Source of the DNA: Lunatimonas salinarum
Lineage (GTDB): Bacteria > Bacteroidota > Bacteroidia > Cytophagales > Cyclobacteriaceae
Assembly (NCBI RefSeq): GCF_017811155.1
Contig: NZ_JACVCV010000009.1
Location: forward strand, 124,001-188,000
Reading direction: 5' to 3'
DNA: 64,000 nt
In this document: positions 6,740-15,302 of the stretch, in pieces
Position numbering within the stretch: position 1 is the stretch's first letter
Layout: every line of letters starts with the position of its first letter
The notes under the pieces: generated by a model
The model's database searches: none
Told to the model about the DNA's origin: nothing
What the model saw: only the letters and a program-made list of their open reading frames with translations
Position numbers and translations under genes: made by a program

Positions 6740-9700
6740 TTATTCTTCGATTACCACACATTTGGCTTCAGCAAGATCCTGCTCTACACTCTTGTATTTT
6801 ACATCCTTCTTTACTACACCGTCCATGTACCTGACGGATACCCGGTCATTTCTACCGTAAACCTTTTCTGTTTTTCTCGGCATTACCGCTTCCCGCCTTG
6901 CTGCGGCAGATTGGGCTACGGCAGCTCTTTGTGCTGCCGGGCTACCTCCAAGGGTGCTGCCTACCTCTTCTTTGGAAGCAGTTACTTTAGCCTCTTCCTT
7001 TTTAGCCGGCTGTGCCGCCCTTACCTGATCGGGATCTTGCTTGGGCAGGTCGGACTTGGCAATGAAGGATATGATATCATCGTTCAGTCGCCCTACAAAA
7101 CGCTTAAACATTTCAAAGGCCTCAAACTTATAAATCAAGAGCGGATCCTTTTGCTCATAGACGGCATTTTGCACAGATTGCTTGAGGTCGTCCATGTCGC
7201 GGAGGTGCTCCTTCCAGTTTTGATCGATAATCGCCAGGGTTACGGTTTTTTCAATGGCTCTAATCAGGTCTCTGCCTTCATTGTTGACGGTCGATTCCAA
7301 ATTAATGACTACACCGATCTGCTTGATCCCATCTGAGATCGGCACCATGATCTCCTTCACTGTAGCGCCACGCTTCTGATATACGTCCCGAAGAATGGGC
7401 ATCGCCTTCGTAAGAATACCGTTGTTTTTGGCTACATAGTTTTGATACGCAGCATCAAACAATTCTTTGGTTAATGCGGCACTTTCCTTTGTTTTCAGGT
7501 CTTCAGCAGAGATGGGATAATCAATACCCAGCGAACTGAAAATATTCATCCGCAAATTCTCGGAATCTTCGGTGGATTTGGCCATCTCGATGATGCTCTC
7601 CGCCACATCGTACATGATATTGAGTATGTCCAGCTCCAATCGATCGCCTATCAGTGCGTTTTTGCGTCGTCGGTACACAACTTCCCGCTGACTGTTCATG
7701 ACATCATCGTACTCCAACAAGCGTTTACGCACACCAAAGTTGTTTTCTTCCACCTTGCGCTGGGCTCTCTCAATAGATTTGGTAATCATGGAATGCTGTA
7801 TTACCTCTCCTTCTTCCAGGCCCATCCGATCCATGAGTTTGGCAATCCTTTCAGACCCGAAGAGCCGCATCAAGTTGTCTTCCAAAGAAACGAAAAACTG
7901 GGAAGAACCTGGATCTCCCTGTCTACCGGACCTACCTCGTAATTGTCGGTCTACCCTCCTGGATTCGTGCCGCTCCGTGCCGATAATAGCCAAGCCTCCC
8001 GCAGCCTTTGATTCAGCGGTTAGCTTGATGTCAGTACCTCTACCGGCCATGTTTGTGGCGATGGTAACCGTCTTTGGTTTGCCCGCTTCTGCCACAATAT
8101 CAGCCTCACGCGCATGTTGCTTCGCATTCAGCACTTGGTGTTTGATTTTACGAATCGTCAGCATTCGGCTGAGCAATTCTGATATTTCCACAGATGTGGT
8201 ACCCACTAGCACCGGCCTATTCGCTTCGGTAAGCTCGTTGATTTCGTCCGCAACGGCATTAAACTTTTCCCGCACGGTTTTATAGACTTTGTCTTCCCAG
8301 TCTTTTCGCTGTATGGGCTTATTGGTGGGAATGACTATCACGTCAAGTTTGTAGATTTCCCAAAACTCACCGGCTTCGGTCTCTGCAGTACCGGTCATGC
8401 CAGCTAGTTTGTGGTACATCCGGAAATAGTTTTGAAGCGTGATCGTCGCGTAGGTCTGTGTAGCATCCTCTACCTTTACATTCTCTTTTGCTTCGATGGC
8501 CTGATGCAAGCCGTCAGAATACCTTCTGCCTTCCATCACCCGACCGGTTTGCTCGTCTACGATCTTCACCTTGCCGTCCACGAGGATGTATTCGGTGTCT
8601 TTCTCAAACATGCAATAGGCCTTCAGCAATTGGTTTACTGTATGGATACGCTGCGCTTTGACCCCATAGTCCTTGATAATTTCCTCTTTTCGGATCAGTT
8701 TTTCCTTGTCATCCAAGGAAGTATCTTTTTCCATTTCAGCGATCTCCATACCAATATCGGGCAGGATAAAAAAGTTTGGATTTTCGTTTTTCCGCGTAAT
8801 GGTTTCTATTCCATTATCAGTTAGGTCCACGGTATTCGATTTCTCTTCAATTGTAAACAGTAATGGCGCATCAGCCTCAGGCAGGTTACGCTTGTTGTCC
8901 TGCAGATAGTAGTTTTCAGTTTTCTGAAGGATAACCCGAATCCCAGGTTCTGACAAATACTTGATCAAAGGTTTGTACTTGGGCAGTCCGCGATAGGCTC
9001 GAAACAGGGCCAAACCACCCTCCTTTTCATTGCCTTCCTTGATAAGCCGCTTGGCATCGGTCAGGTAAGCTTGTACCAGCTTCCGTTGCTCGTCTACCAA
9101 AGTGGATACTCGCGGTTTCATCTCATCAAACTCGTGCTGATCTCCTTTCGCTACTGGCCCTGATATGATCAATGGCGTACGCGCATCATCGATCAATACA
9201 GAGTCGACCTCATCTATCATGGCAAAATGGTGCTTGCCTTGCACCAAGTCCCTGGAGTCTCTCGCCATATTATCCCTCAGGTAGTCAAACCCAAACTCGT
9301 TGTTTGTACCGTATACGATGTCGCAGGCATAGGCCCGCCGTCTCGCCTCGGAATTGGGTGGGTACTTGTCGATACAGTCTACCTTCAATCCGTGAAACTC
9401 AAAGAGCGGGGCATTCCATTCCGAGTCCCTTTTGGCGAGGTAGTCGTTTACGGTTACAATGTGTACTCCCCTACCAGAGAGGGCATTCAGATAGGCAGGT
9501 AGTGTCGACACTAGTGTCTTTCCTTCACCGGTTGCCATCTCGGCAATATTTCCTTTATGCAAAGCTACGCCTCCGAGTAACTGCACGTCGTAATGAAGCA
9601 TCTCCCAAGTCACTTCTACACCGGCTGCGGACCAGCTGTTTCCCCAGGTAGCGGTTTCACCGTCCAGATGTACATAGCTCTTGGTGGCGGCCAGTTCTTT

Positions 9701-10120
9701 GTCCCAAAGGGAGGCAGTTACCCGTAGTTGCTTGTTCTCCTTTAATCTACGCGCTGTTTCTTTTACGACTGCAAAGGCCCGCGGAAGCACTTTCTCCAAA
9801 CTTTTTTCCAGTTCTTCGTCGCGGCTTTTTTCTATCTTGTCAATCTCGTTAAACAAGGCATCTTTGGCATGAACGGCATCGGGAGGAAGCCCGTTGATCT
9901 TAGCCCTTGTATCGGCGATTGTGTCGTCATAACTTTTTAGGTCAGCATTGATTATTCCCTTGATCTCTTCGGTTTGCTGTCGTAGCTCATCATCTGTTAG
10001 TGTTGCCAGTTTAGCATACTCCGCCTTGATCGTTTCCACGATCGGCGTAAGTGACTTGATGTCTCTATCGGATTTGGTACCGAATACCTTTGATAGCCCT
10101 TTTGCAATAAAATCTAACAT
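6740..10120 (-). CDS. secA: preprotein translocase ATPase SecA
   Basis: SecA is the motor ATPase that drives unfolded proteins through SecYEG. This 1126-residue copy is long, as is usual in Bacteroidota, owing to insertions in the DEAD motor. Walker A is ATGEGKTL (196-203) and Walker B is IDEVDS (302-307). Also present are GGLAIIGTERHESRRVDRQLRGRSGRQGDPG-type motor motif VI, described here by position around residue 700, and the helical scaffold with WKEHLRDMDDLKQSV near the C-terminal third. The tail lacks the CxCx8CH zinc motif of proteobacterial SecA and ends in a lysine-rich, acidic stretch. It precedes the SPOR gene by 12 bp and follows dapF by 35 bp. Confidence 0.98.
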   Translation of the reverse strand: MLDFIAKGLSKVFGTKSDRDIKSLTPIVETIKAEYAKLATLTDDELRQQTEEIKGIINADLKSYDDTIADTRAKINGLPPDAVHAKDALFNEIDKIEKSRDEELEKSLEKVLPRAFAVVKETARRLKENKQLRVTASLWDKELAATKSYVHLDGETATWGNSWSAAGVEVTWEMLHYDVQLLGGVALHKGNIAEMATGEGKTLVSTLPAYLNALSGRGVHIVTVNDYLAKRDSEWNAPLFEFHGLKVDCIDKYPPNSEARRRAYACDIVYGTNNEFGFDYLRDNMARDSRDLVQGKHHFAMIDEVDSVLIDDARTPLIISGPVAKGDQHEFDEMKPRVSTLVDEQRKLVQAYLTDAKRLIKEGNEKEGGLALFRAYRGLPKYKPLIKYLSEPGIRVILQKTENYYLQDNKRNLPEADAPLLFTIEEKSNTVDLTDNGIETITRKNENPNFFILPDIGMEIAEMEKDTSLDDKEKLIRKEEIIKDYGVKAQRIHTVNQLLKAYCMFEKDTEYILVDGKVKIVDEQTGRVMEGRRYSDGLHQAIEAKENVKVEDATQTYATITLQNYFRMYHKLAGMTGTAETEAGEFWEIYKLDVIVIPTNKPIQRKDWEDKVYKTVREKFNAVADEINELTEANRPVLVGTTSVEISELLSRMLTIRKIKHQVLNAKQHAREADIVAEAGKPKTVTIATNMAGRGTDIKLTAESKAAGGLAIIGTERHESRRVDRQLRGRSGRQGDPGSSQFFVSLEDNLMRLFGSERIAKLMDRMGLEEGEVIQHSMITKSIERAQRKVEENNFGVRKRLLEYDDVMNSQREVVYRRRKNALIGDRLELDILNIMYDVAESIIEMAKSTEDSENLRMNIFSSLGIDYPISAEDLKTKESAALTKELFDAAYQNYVAKNNGILTKAMPILRDVYQKRGATVKEIMVPISDGIKQIGVVINLESTVNNEGRDLIRAIEKTVTLAIIDQNWKEHLRDMDDLKQSVQNAVYEQKDPLLIYKFEAFEMFKRFVGRLNDDIISFIAKSDLPKQDPDQVRAAQPAKKEEAKVTASKEEVGSTLGGSPAAQRAAVAQSAAARREAVMPRKTEKVYGRNDRVSVRYMDGVVKKDVKYKSVEQDLAEAKCVVIEE

Positions 10121-10155
10121 GTTGTAGTTTCTGTGTCTAGTCTAAATTAAGTTGG

Positions 10156-10953
10156 TTACAGGGAAGCAAATTCTTCCATTTTTATCGATATTTTTCCGCT
10201 GAAAACCTGCATTGCAGGTCCAATCAATTGGATTTGGTGAAAACCGCCTTTCCCATCTTCTTGAAAGCGAACTCTGAGCAAACCGCCTTTGGTATGGATG
10301 CTAACTTCATTCAAGCCGTTCTCTTTGCCAAAAAGCAACGCGCAAGCCGTTACGCCCGTGCCACAGGACAAAGTTTCGTCCTCTACCCCTCTTTCATAGG
10401 TCCTTACCTGTAAGGAATGATCTGGGTTGACCATCACAAAGTTGACGTTGGTGCCTTCGGGGTACAATTCCTTGTTATAGCGGATTTTGGCACCCTCTTT
10501 CACTACCGGATAATGCGCCAGGTTTTCCACGTACCTAACATGGTGTGGCGCTCCCGTGTGGATAAAGGTGTCACCTTCAACTTCCCTGAATTCGTTTACC
10601 GGGATCATTTCCAACCTGACTTCTTCGCCATATATTTCCGCATGGTGGGAACCGTCTACGGCCAAGAAATGGGTGCTGAGACCACACATTCCCAGAAAGT
10701 TTGCAAAGGAAACCGCACAACGGGCACCGTTGCCACACATGCTTTGGGAACCGTCTGCATTAAAGTAGGTCATCTCAAAATCGAATCCAGCGGCGTTTCG
10801 GAGGATAATCAACCCATCTGACCCAATGCCCAGTCTTCGGTGACATAACTTCTGTATCAAGGCAATGTTCTCCACGTTAAACCTGCTCCCCCGGTCTTCA
10901 ATCATCACAAAATCATTGCCAGTGCCTTGATATTTATAAAATTCTATGGTCAT
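10156..10953 (-). CDS. dapF: diaminopimelate epimerase
   Basis: DapF interconverts LL- and meso-diaminopimelate in lysine and peptidoglycan synthesis. The 265-residue protein carries both catalytic cysteines of this PLP-independent epimerase: C73 in MCGNGARC and C197 in SCGTGVTAC. FYKYQGTGNDF at the N-terminus is the family start signature and fixes the ATG. It lies 35 bp upstream of secA on the same strand and may share its transcript. The upstream 351-bp divergent gap should hold its promoter. Confidence 0.96.
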   Translation of the reverse strand: MTIEFYKYQGTGNDFVMIEDRGSRFNVENIALIQKLCHRRLGIGSDGLIILRNAAGFDFEMTYFNADGSQSMCGNGARCAVSFANFLGMCGLSTHFLAVDGSHHAEIYGEEVRLEMIPVNEFREVEGDTFIHTGAPHHVRYVENLAHYPVVKEGAKIRYNKELYPEGTNVNFVMVNPDHSLQVRTYERGVEDETLSCGTGVTACALLFGKENGLNEVSIHTKGGLLRVRFQEDGKGGFHQIQLIGPAMQVFSGKISIKMEEFASL

Positions 10954-11304
10954 TTCTATTCCACTTATTGAGAGAAATATTCCAGCCTCAATTTGAGGCT
11001 AGTTAGCTGAATTACAAAAATAAGGAACTTGACCGAATATATGGTCTAATCGTTCAGGTTTCCCCAGAAACGATGCCTAACTTTCGGTTAGCTGAATATG
11101 GGGTCAAATTTGCTAAATACTCTGACAAATTGGCTTGTTCTTGGTATTTATTTTGATTTACAGGCAACAATGAAGCTCTCGGCAAACTTTTTGAATACTT
11201 AAGGATTAGGTGTGCTACATTTTAGCGATTTATTGGTTACTTTAGCATATGCTACACTGACCAATTATTGTCTAACCAAAATCATGCAACAAATTACATC
11301 AACC
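10954..11304. other. divergent intergenic region dapF / superoxide dismutase
   Basis: This gap of about 350 bp separates leftward dapF from the rightward dismutase. It holds a perfect 7-bp inverted repeat AGCCTCA-att-TGAGGCT (10984-11000). A minus-strand TATTTTTG at 11015-11022 matches TAnnTTTG and could serve dapF. On the plus strand, TTTG at 11190-11193, 22 nt of spacer and TACATTTT at 11216-11223 resemble a weaker promoter for the dismutase. No gene is visible. Confidence 0.4.
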
Positions 11305-12072
11305 ATGAAAAAACCAACATTGCATACCTCAAGGAGATCATTTATCGCACAAAGTACCAAGGTTACCCTTTCGCTGGGTCTGGGAAGCAGCCTGGTAGGT
11401 TCCTCCTTGTTGTCATCTTGTTCTTCCTCCACGGACTCTAAGGCGAAGCCGACGATTGCCACGGGTTTTTCTCAAACGCCCCTGCTATATGACTATGCAG
11501 CGCTGGAGCCGCACATCGATGCGATGACGATGGAAATCCACTATACCAAACATGCCGCTGCCTATGCCAATAACCTCAAGGATGCGGCAGCAGAAGAAAA
11601 TGTGGACACCCAAAAACCGGTGGAAGAGCTGATGGCCAAGATATCCAACTATTCAACCAAAATGAGAAACAACGGTGGTGGGCATTACAATCACGAGCTA
11701 TTTTGGTCTATTATGTCGCCCACGGGAGGCGGAGAGCCAGACGGTGAATTGGCCGCTGCCATTGCAAAGGATTTTGGCAGCTTTAGTGCATTTATTGAGG
11801 CTTTTGAAACTGCCGCCAAAACCCGCTTTGGATCGGGTTGGGCTTGGCTTGTTTTGGATGGAGGCACCCTCAAGGTGGGTTCTACCCCCAATCAGGATAA
11901 TCCATTGATGGATATTTCCGAATTTAAAGGCCAACCGCTTTTGGGTATTGATGTGTGGGAACACGCCTATTACCTAAATTATCAAAACGAAAGGCCAAGG
12001 TACATCAGCAGTTGGTGGAATTTGGTCAATTGGGCAGCCGTCCAGGAGCGCTTCGACGCTTTCAAGGCCTAA
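11305..12072 (+). CDS. exported Fe/Mn superoxide dismutase with Tat-like lipoprotein signal
   Basis: The C-terminal 200 residues are an iron/manganese superoxide dismutase, converting superoxide to oxygen and peroxide. Metal ligands are H79 (MEIHYTKH), H130 (GGHYNHELFW), and the Asp and His of DVWEHAYYL near the end. The N-terminus is unusual: the twin-arginine motif SRRSFI (residues 9-14), a hydrophobic stretch, and a lipobox LLSSC with C39. This predicts export in folded, metal-loaded form and lipid anchoring outside the cytoplasm. The start at 11305 is preferred because it places RR near the N-terminus. Upstream in-frame ATGs at 11212 and 11284 would bury the signal, and 11212 lies before the likely transcription start. 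Confidence 0.9.
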   Translation: MKKPTLHTSRRSFIAQSTKVTLSLGLGSSLVGSSLLSSCSSSTDSKAKPTIATGFSQTPLLYDYAALEPHIDAMTMEIHYTKHAAAYANNLKDAAAEENVDTQKPVEELMAKISNYSTKMRNNGGGHYNHELFWSIMSPTGGGEPDGELAAAIAKDFGSFSAFIEAFETAAKTRFGSGWAWLVLDGGTLKVGSTPNQDNPLMDISEFKGQPLLGIDVWEHAYYLNYQNERPRYISSWWNLVNWAAVQERFDAFKA

Positions 12073-12099
12073 TTACCGTTTGAAATTCGATTAGCTTTG

Positions 12100-12131
12100 A
12101 TGGCTCCTGTATTTACGCAGGAGCCATTTTT
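12100..12131 (+). terminator. intrinsic terminator after the superoxide dismutase gene
   Basis: A 10-bp perfect stem, ATGGCTCCTG (12100-12109) with CAGGAGCCAT (12118-12127), has an 8-nt loop and is followed by TTTTG. It lies 27 bp after the dismutase stop and separates it from the pyrophosphohydrolase gene. Confidence 0.88.
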
Positions 12132-12193
12132 GATAAATCTGTTCAAGAATTTTTACCTAATTTATTGACCGATCACCCCGACTATTACTTATA

Positions 12194-12667
12194 ATGAAAG
12201 AACCTGAAAGTTTAACCTCCGTTGCAGCATTTCACAAAACCTTCAAACATCCCATTCTGGATGCCCCGGCCATTCCATCTGAAAAGCGATCCGCGCTAAG
12301 GGTAGCCCTATTGGCGGAGGAGGTGAAGGAACTGGAAGCAGCAATTGCAGAGAACGACATCGTGGAGATAGCGGACGCCCTCTGCGATATCCAATATGTG
12401 CTGGCCGGAGCCGTTTTGGAATTTGGCCTGGCGGACCATTTTAAGGCGCTATTTGACGAGGTGCAGCGATCCAATATGAGCAAAGCTTGCCATACCGAAC
12501 AAGAAGCCCAAGAGACAGTGACACATTACAAGCAAATGGGTGTTTCCTGTTTCTATGAAAAGGATGGGGATAAGTTTTTGGTATTTAGGGAAGAAGACCG
12601 AAAAACACTTAAATCCATTTATTATTCTCCCGCGGATTTAAAGAAAATCCTTTTTCCCAAGTCCTAA
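12194..12667 (+). CDS. MazG-like nucleoside triphosphate pyrophosphohydrolase family protein
   Basis: This 157-residue protein has the all-alpha NTP pyrophosphatase fold (MazG / DR2231 type). The Mg-binding pattern is EEVKELEAA followed by EIADALCDIQYV at about residues 34-68, giving the usual ExxE and ExxD pairs. FDEVQRSNMSK after it is typical of the phosphoribosyl-ATP-pyrophosphohydrolase-like branch. Such enzymes hydrolyse non-canonical or excess nucleotides to monophosphates. The C-terminal 60 residues (CFYEKDGDKFLVFREEDRK) look like an added substrate-specific tail. It stands between two terminators or gaps, probably with its own promoter, or co-transcribed with the peptidase 46 bp downstream. 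Confidence 0.85.
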   Translation: MKEPESLTSVAAFHKTFKHPILDAPAIPSEKRSALRVALLAEEVKELEAAIAENDIVEIADALCDIQYVLAGAVLEFGLADHFKALFDEVQRSNMSKACHTEQEAQETVTHYKQMGVSCFYEKDGDKFLVFREEDRKTLKSIYYSPADLKKILFPKS

Positions 12668-12713
12668 TCGGGCATTCAGATAGCCTGTTCCTTTAACCAC
12701 TTACCGTACAATC

Positions 12714-13841
12714 ATGAAGAAAATTCTTTTCTGCGCAAGCTTTTTGTTCATTGCCTATACAGCTGAGGTGAAAGGTCAGGAGCGGGCCCGTCAATATGGA
12801 TTCGAATTTGGCGTAATGTCCCCGGGCCCGCTCAATGCAATTACCGATGTGGTCGGAGTAAAGGTGGGTCAAGTCACCCTGTTGGAGGGAGAGTCCATCC
12901 GAACCGGGGTCACAGCCATCCTGCCCCATGACGGAAACATCTTTCGCGAGAAAGTGCCCGCGGCAGTATACGTTGGCAATGGCTTTGGAAAACTTGCTGG
13001 AAGTACCCAAATTCAGGAATTGGGTAATTTGGAAACCCCCATAGTCCTGACCAATACGTTGAGTGTGGCCGCCGGTTTGGACGGGATAATTGACTATGTA
13101 TTTTCTTTTCCGGAAAACAGCGCCGTGCAATCGGTAAATGCCGTAGTGGGCGAAACAAACGATGGAGGCTTAAATGATATCAGAGGTAGACATGTGAAAG
13201 CCCACCATGTACTATCGGCTATTCAACGGGCGTCGGCCGGTCCGGTCCAAGAAGGGAATGTGGGCGCAGGTACGGGTACCACGGCTTTTGGGTTCAAAGC
13301 AGGAATCGGGACCTCGTCCCGAAAATTACCTGCATCGATGGGAGGGTACACCGTAGGGGTTTTGGTGCAGGCCAACTTTGGTGGAGTCCTCCAAGTAGAC
13401 GGCTTGCCGCTCGGAAAGTTATTGAATCAATACAGTTTTCGACAGAACCTCGAGTCGGTGGACGGTTCCTGCATGATAGTCGTCGCTACGGATGCTCCGA
13501 TTGACCACAGAAACTTGGAGCGTATCGCTAAGCGTGCCATGATGGGGCTGGCAAGAACCGGTGGTATAGCAAGCAACGGGAGTGGTGACTACGTCATTGC
13601 CTTCTCCGTGCACGAGGGAATGCGTATCCCATCGGACCTTAGGGAATATTCGAATGAAGGGCGCTTGCCACTGCTGAATGATGAGGTTACGGGATTGTTT
13701 TTGGCTACCATCGAGGCTACGGAAGAAGCGATCGCCAATGCACTCTTTGCGGCAGAAGACATGAAAGGAAAGGGAGGTCGGGAAATCAAAGCCCTGCCCA
13801 AACAGCGGATTCGAGAGCTAATAAAGGCGCAAAAGCCCTAA
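12714..13841 (+). CDS. secreted P1 family peptidase (DmpA-type aminopeptidase/esterase)
   Basis: This 375-residue member of the DmpA/BapA family comprises N-terminal-nucleophile aminopeptidases that self-cleave and act on small or beta-peptides. A Sec signal peptide ends near residue 22 (EVKGQ). Family blocks are NAITDVVGVKVGQVTL, the AAVYVGNGFGKLAG strand, ETNDGGLNDIRG, and GNVGAGTGTTAFGFKAGIG followed by TSSR, the region where autoproteolysis takes place. Export to the periplasm suggests peptide or amide degradation. The true substrate cannot be inferred. A bidirectional-looking hairpin lies 5 bp after the stop. Confidence 0.9.
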   Translation: MKKILFCASFLFIAYTAEVKGQERARQYGFEFGVMSPGPLNAITDVVGVKVGQVTLLEGESIRTGVTAILPHDGNIFREKVPAAVYVGNGFGKLAGSTQIQELGNLETPIVLTNTLSVAAGLDGIIDYVFSFPENSAVQSVNAVVGETNDGGLNDIRGRHVKAHHVLSAIQRASAGPVQEGNVGAGTGTTAFGFKAGIGTSSRKLPASMGGYTVGVLVQANFGGVLQVDGLPLGKLLNQYSFRQNLESVDGSCMIVVATDAPIDHRNLERIAKRAMMGLARTGGIASNGSGDYVIAFSVHEGMRIPSDLREYSNEGRLPLLNDEVTGLFLATIEATEEAIANALFAAEDMKGKGGREIKALPKQRIRELIKAQKP

Positions 13842-13876
13842 AAAAGCCCGAAGACTACTCTTAAGTGCCTTCGGGC
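13840..13876 (-). terminator. intrinsic terminator of the DUF1080 gene (minus direction)
   Basis: The stem GCCCGAAG (13846-13853) with CTTCGGGC (13869-13876) has a 15-nt loop. Read on the minus strand it is followed by six U residues (A-run 13840-13845), the signature of a terminator for the leftward DUF1080 gene ending at 13909. The same stem may stop the rightward peptidase transcript less well, since no U-run follows on that strand. Confidence 0.82.
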
Positions 13877-13908
13877 GGGTTAACAAGACGGCAAGAATGT
13901 ATCGAATG

Positions 13909-14874
13909 CTATTTTGCCGGGGTAATAATGAGTGTTTTGAATTCGATGGGGCCGTGGTCACCTTGAAGCATGATCGGCCCAGGTTCTCCTTCTTTGCTGT
14001 CCAGCGCCCCTCCGGTGATACCTGGGATAATCTGATCACAGATAATGGTCTTGCCGTTTGCCACGATCGTCACACGTCTTCCGACTAGGGTGATTTCATA
14101 GCTTTGCCAGATACCCGGCCCCTGCGCCACCATTTCATTGGGCGTAAGAAATCCATAGATACCACCATAATAGACGTTTGAAGGTTCTGTCCCTTTGTTG
14201 TCCTCAATCTGAAGCTCGTACCTGCCTCTCAGATAAATCCCACTGTTGCTTCCTTCTGGATAACGGAATTCGGCATACAGTTTGAAATCATCGAATTTTT
14301 GTTCTGTGATTAAATTTGCTCCGGCTTTATCGCTTGTAAGAATACCATTCTTCACTGTCCATTGGTTTTCAGCTTTATCGGCACGCCAGCCATCCAAGTT
14401 TTTTCGGTTGAATAACTCGATTGCGTCGCCCCATTCTGGCTGTGTTTCCCGCACGAGTGAAGGTGCTCTTTCACCCACGAAGGAATGCTTTTTTCCAGAA
14501 CTGGTCGTTAATATCCCGCTGAGCTTTCCATTGGTGAGGGTAGCTTTCAGTTTTGTGTCCTTTTTTCCAGGATCCCACTGTGGAGGGATGCTAAAAGAGA
14601 CCACGTTGTTTTTGAAGTTTACCTTCGAGACCGGTCGGGCACTTCCATGTTCTTCCACAAAATAGCCCACCAATGTGCTATACCCTGAAAGCTTTACTTC
14701 CATCCAAGAGGGCAACTGTCTTCCGTCAACATCCACCGTCAGGTCCCAGCGACCGATGATCTCCGAGTTGGATTGGGCGGAAACGTATTGATTCAAAGTG
14801 AGTCCGATAAAAAGGGCCATTGCCCCAAGTATCACCCTACGGTAATTGCATGATTTAAGACGCATTTTATACAT
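13909..14874 (-). CDS. secreted DUF1080 / 3-keto-disaccharide hydrolase-like protein
   Basis: This is a 321-residue exported protein. A hydrophobic signal segment lies at about 15-33, ending near YVSAQS. Residues 38-130 form a beta-rich front domain with IIGRWDLTVDVDGRQLPSW. Residues 150-320 form the DUF1080 concanavalin-like fold, with ELFNRKNLDGWRAD, EFRYPEGSNSGIYLRGRYELQI and PIMLQGDHGPIEFKTLII. DUF1080 proteins are common in Bacteroidota and Planctomycetes, and some hydrolyse 3-keto-glycosides. Catalysis is not proven for this one. It is a single gene with its own terminator, convergent with the P1 peptidase. Confidence 0.88.
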   Translation of the reverse strand: MYKMRLKSCNYRRVILGAMALFIGLTLNQYVSAQSNSEIIGRWDLTVDVDGRQLPSWMEVKLSGYSTLVGYFVEEHGSARPVSKVNFKNNVVSFSIPPQWDPGKKDTKLKATLTNGKLSGILTTSSGKKHSFVGERAPSLVRETQPEWGDAIELFNRKNLDGWRADKAENQWTVKNGILTSDKAGANLITEQKFDDFKLYAEFRYPEGSNSGIYLRGRYELQIEDNKGTEPSNVYYGGIYGFLTPNEMVAQGPGIWQSYEITLVGRRVTIVANGKTIICDQIIPGITGGALDSKEGEPGPIMLQGDHGPIEFKTLIITPAK

Positions 14875-15302
14875 GATTTAAAAACGAATACGGTTAATTT
14901 GACCTTAAAAATACGTCAATTTTCATATTTACCCCAAGAAGCGATCGATTCTTTGGAATTTTGGAGGCGGAAGAGCGCTAAAACAGCTTAAAGGAATTCC
15001 AAAGCTGCGGGAAATAGATCGCCCACCAGGTTGTCTCCACTTGACTGAGGGAAAACCGAAATCTACCTGTTGATTATTTGCTTGTTTAAATTAACCCCAG
15101 GTTGAGACTAATTCATTTTTAGCTGAATTGTTAATTCGTGTTAAAATCCCCGGTGTATCTCGTTAAAGGGTCAAAAGATTTTTTTCTCGCGCAACGAACC
15201 TATCCGTTTTTTGGATATCTTTGTCCTAAATACGAATTTCGAATTTCCCACCCTATCACAACTCCCATTATTCATTTCCGATTTCTTTCTTAATTTCATT
15301 CT
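14875..15302. other. 428-bp divergent intergenic region with nested inverted repeats
   Basis: There is no coding potential in this gap between the leftward DUF1080 gene and the rightward desaturase. Two mutually exclusive hairpins can form: CTTTGGAATT (14951-14960) with AATTCCAAAG (14995-15004), and CAGCTT (14984-14989) with AAGCTG (15002-15007). A TATCTTTG at 15216-15223 is a full TAnnTTTG match on the plus strand, about 80 bp before the desaturase start, but lacks a clear -33 partner. Confidence 0.4.
15216..15223 (+). promoter_or_regulatory. candidate -7 element TATCTTTG for the desaturase gene
   Basis: This is a full match to the TAnnTTTG element; transcription would start near 15230, giving a leader of about 73 nt. 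No TTG/TTTG is found at 19-21 nt upstream, so confidence is modest. Confidence 0.4.

Noticed and set aside
9172-9651. Plus-strand frame of 159 codons
   Set aside because: It lies wholly opposite the SecA motor domain, and its Arg/Ser/Pro-rich composition is that of a shadow frame.
11212-11304. N-terminal extension of the dismutase
   Set aside because: The extra residues would push the twin-arginine motif away from the N-terminus, and the first ATG lies upstream of the likely transcription start.
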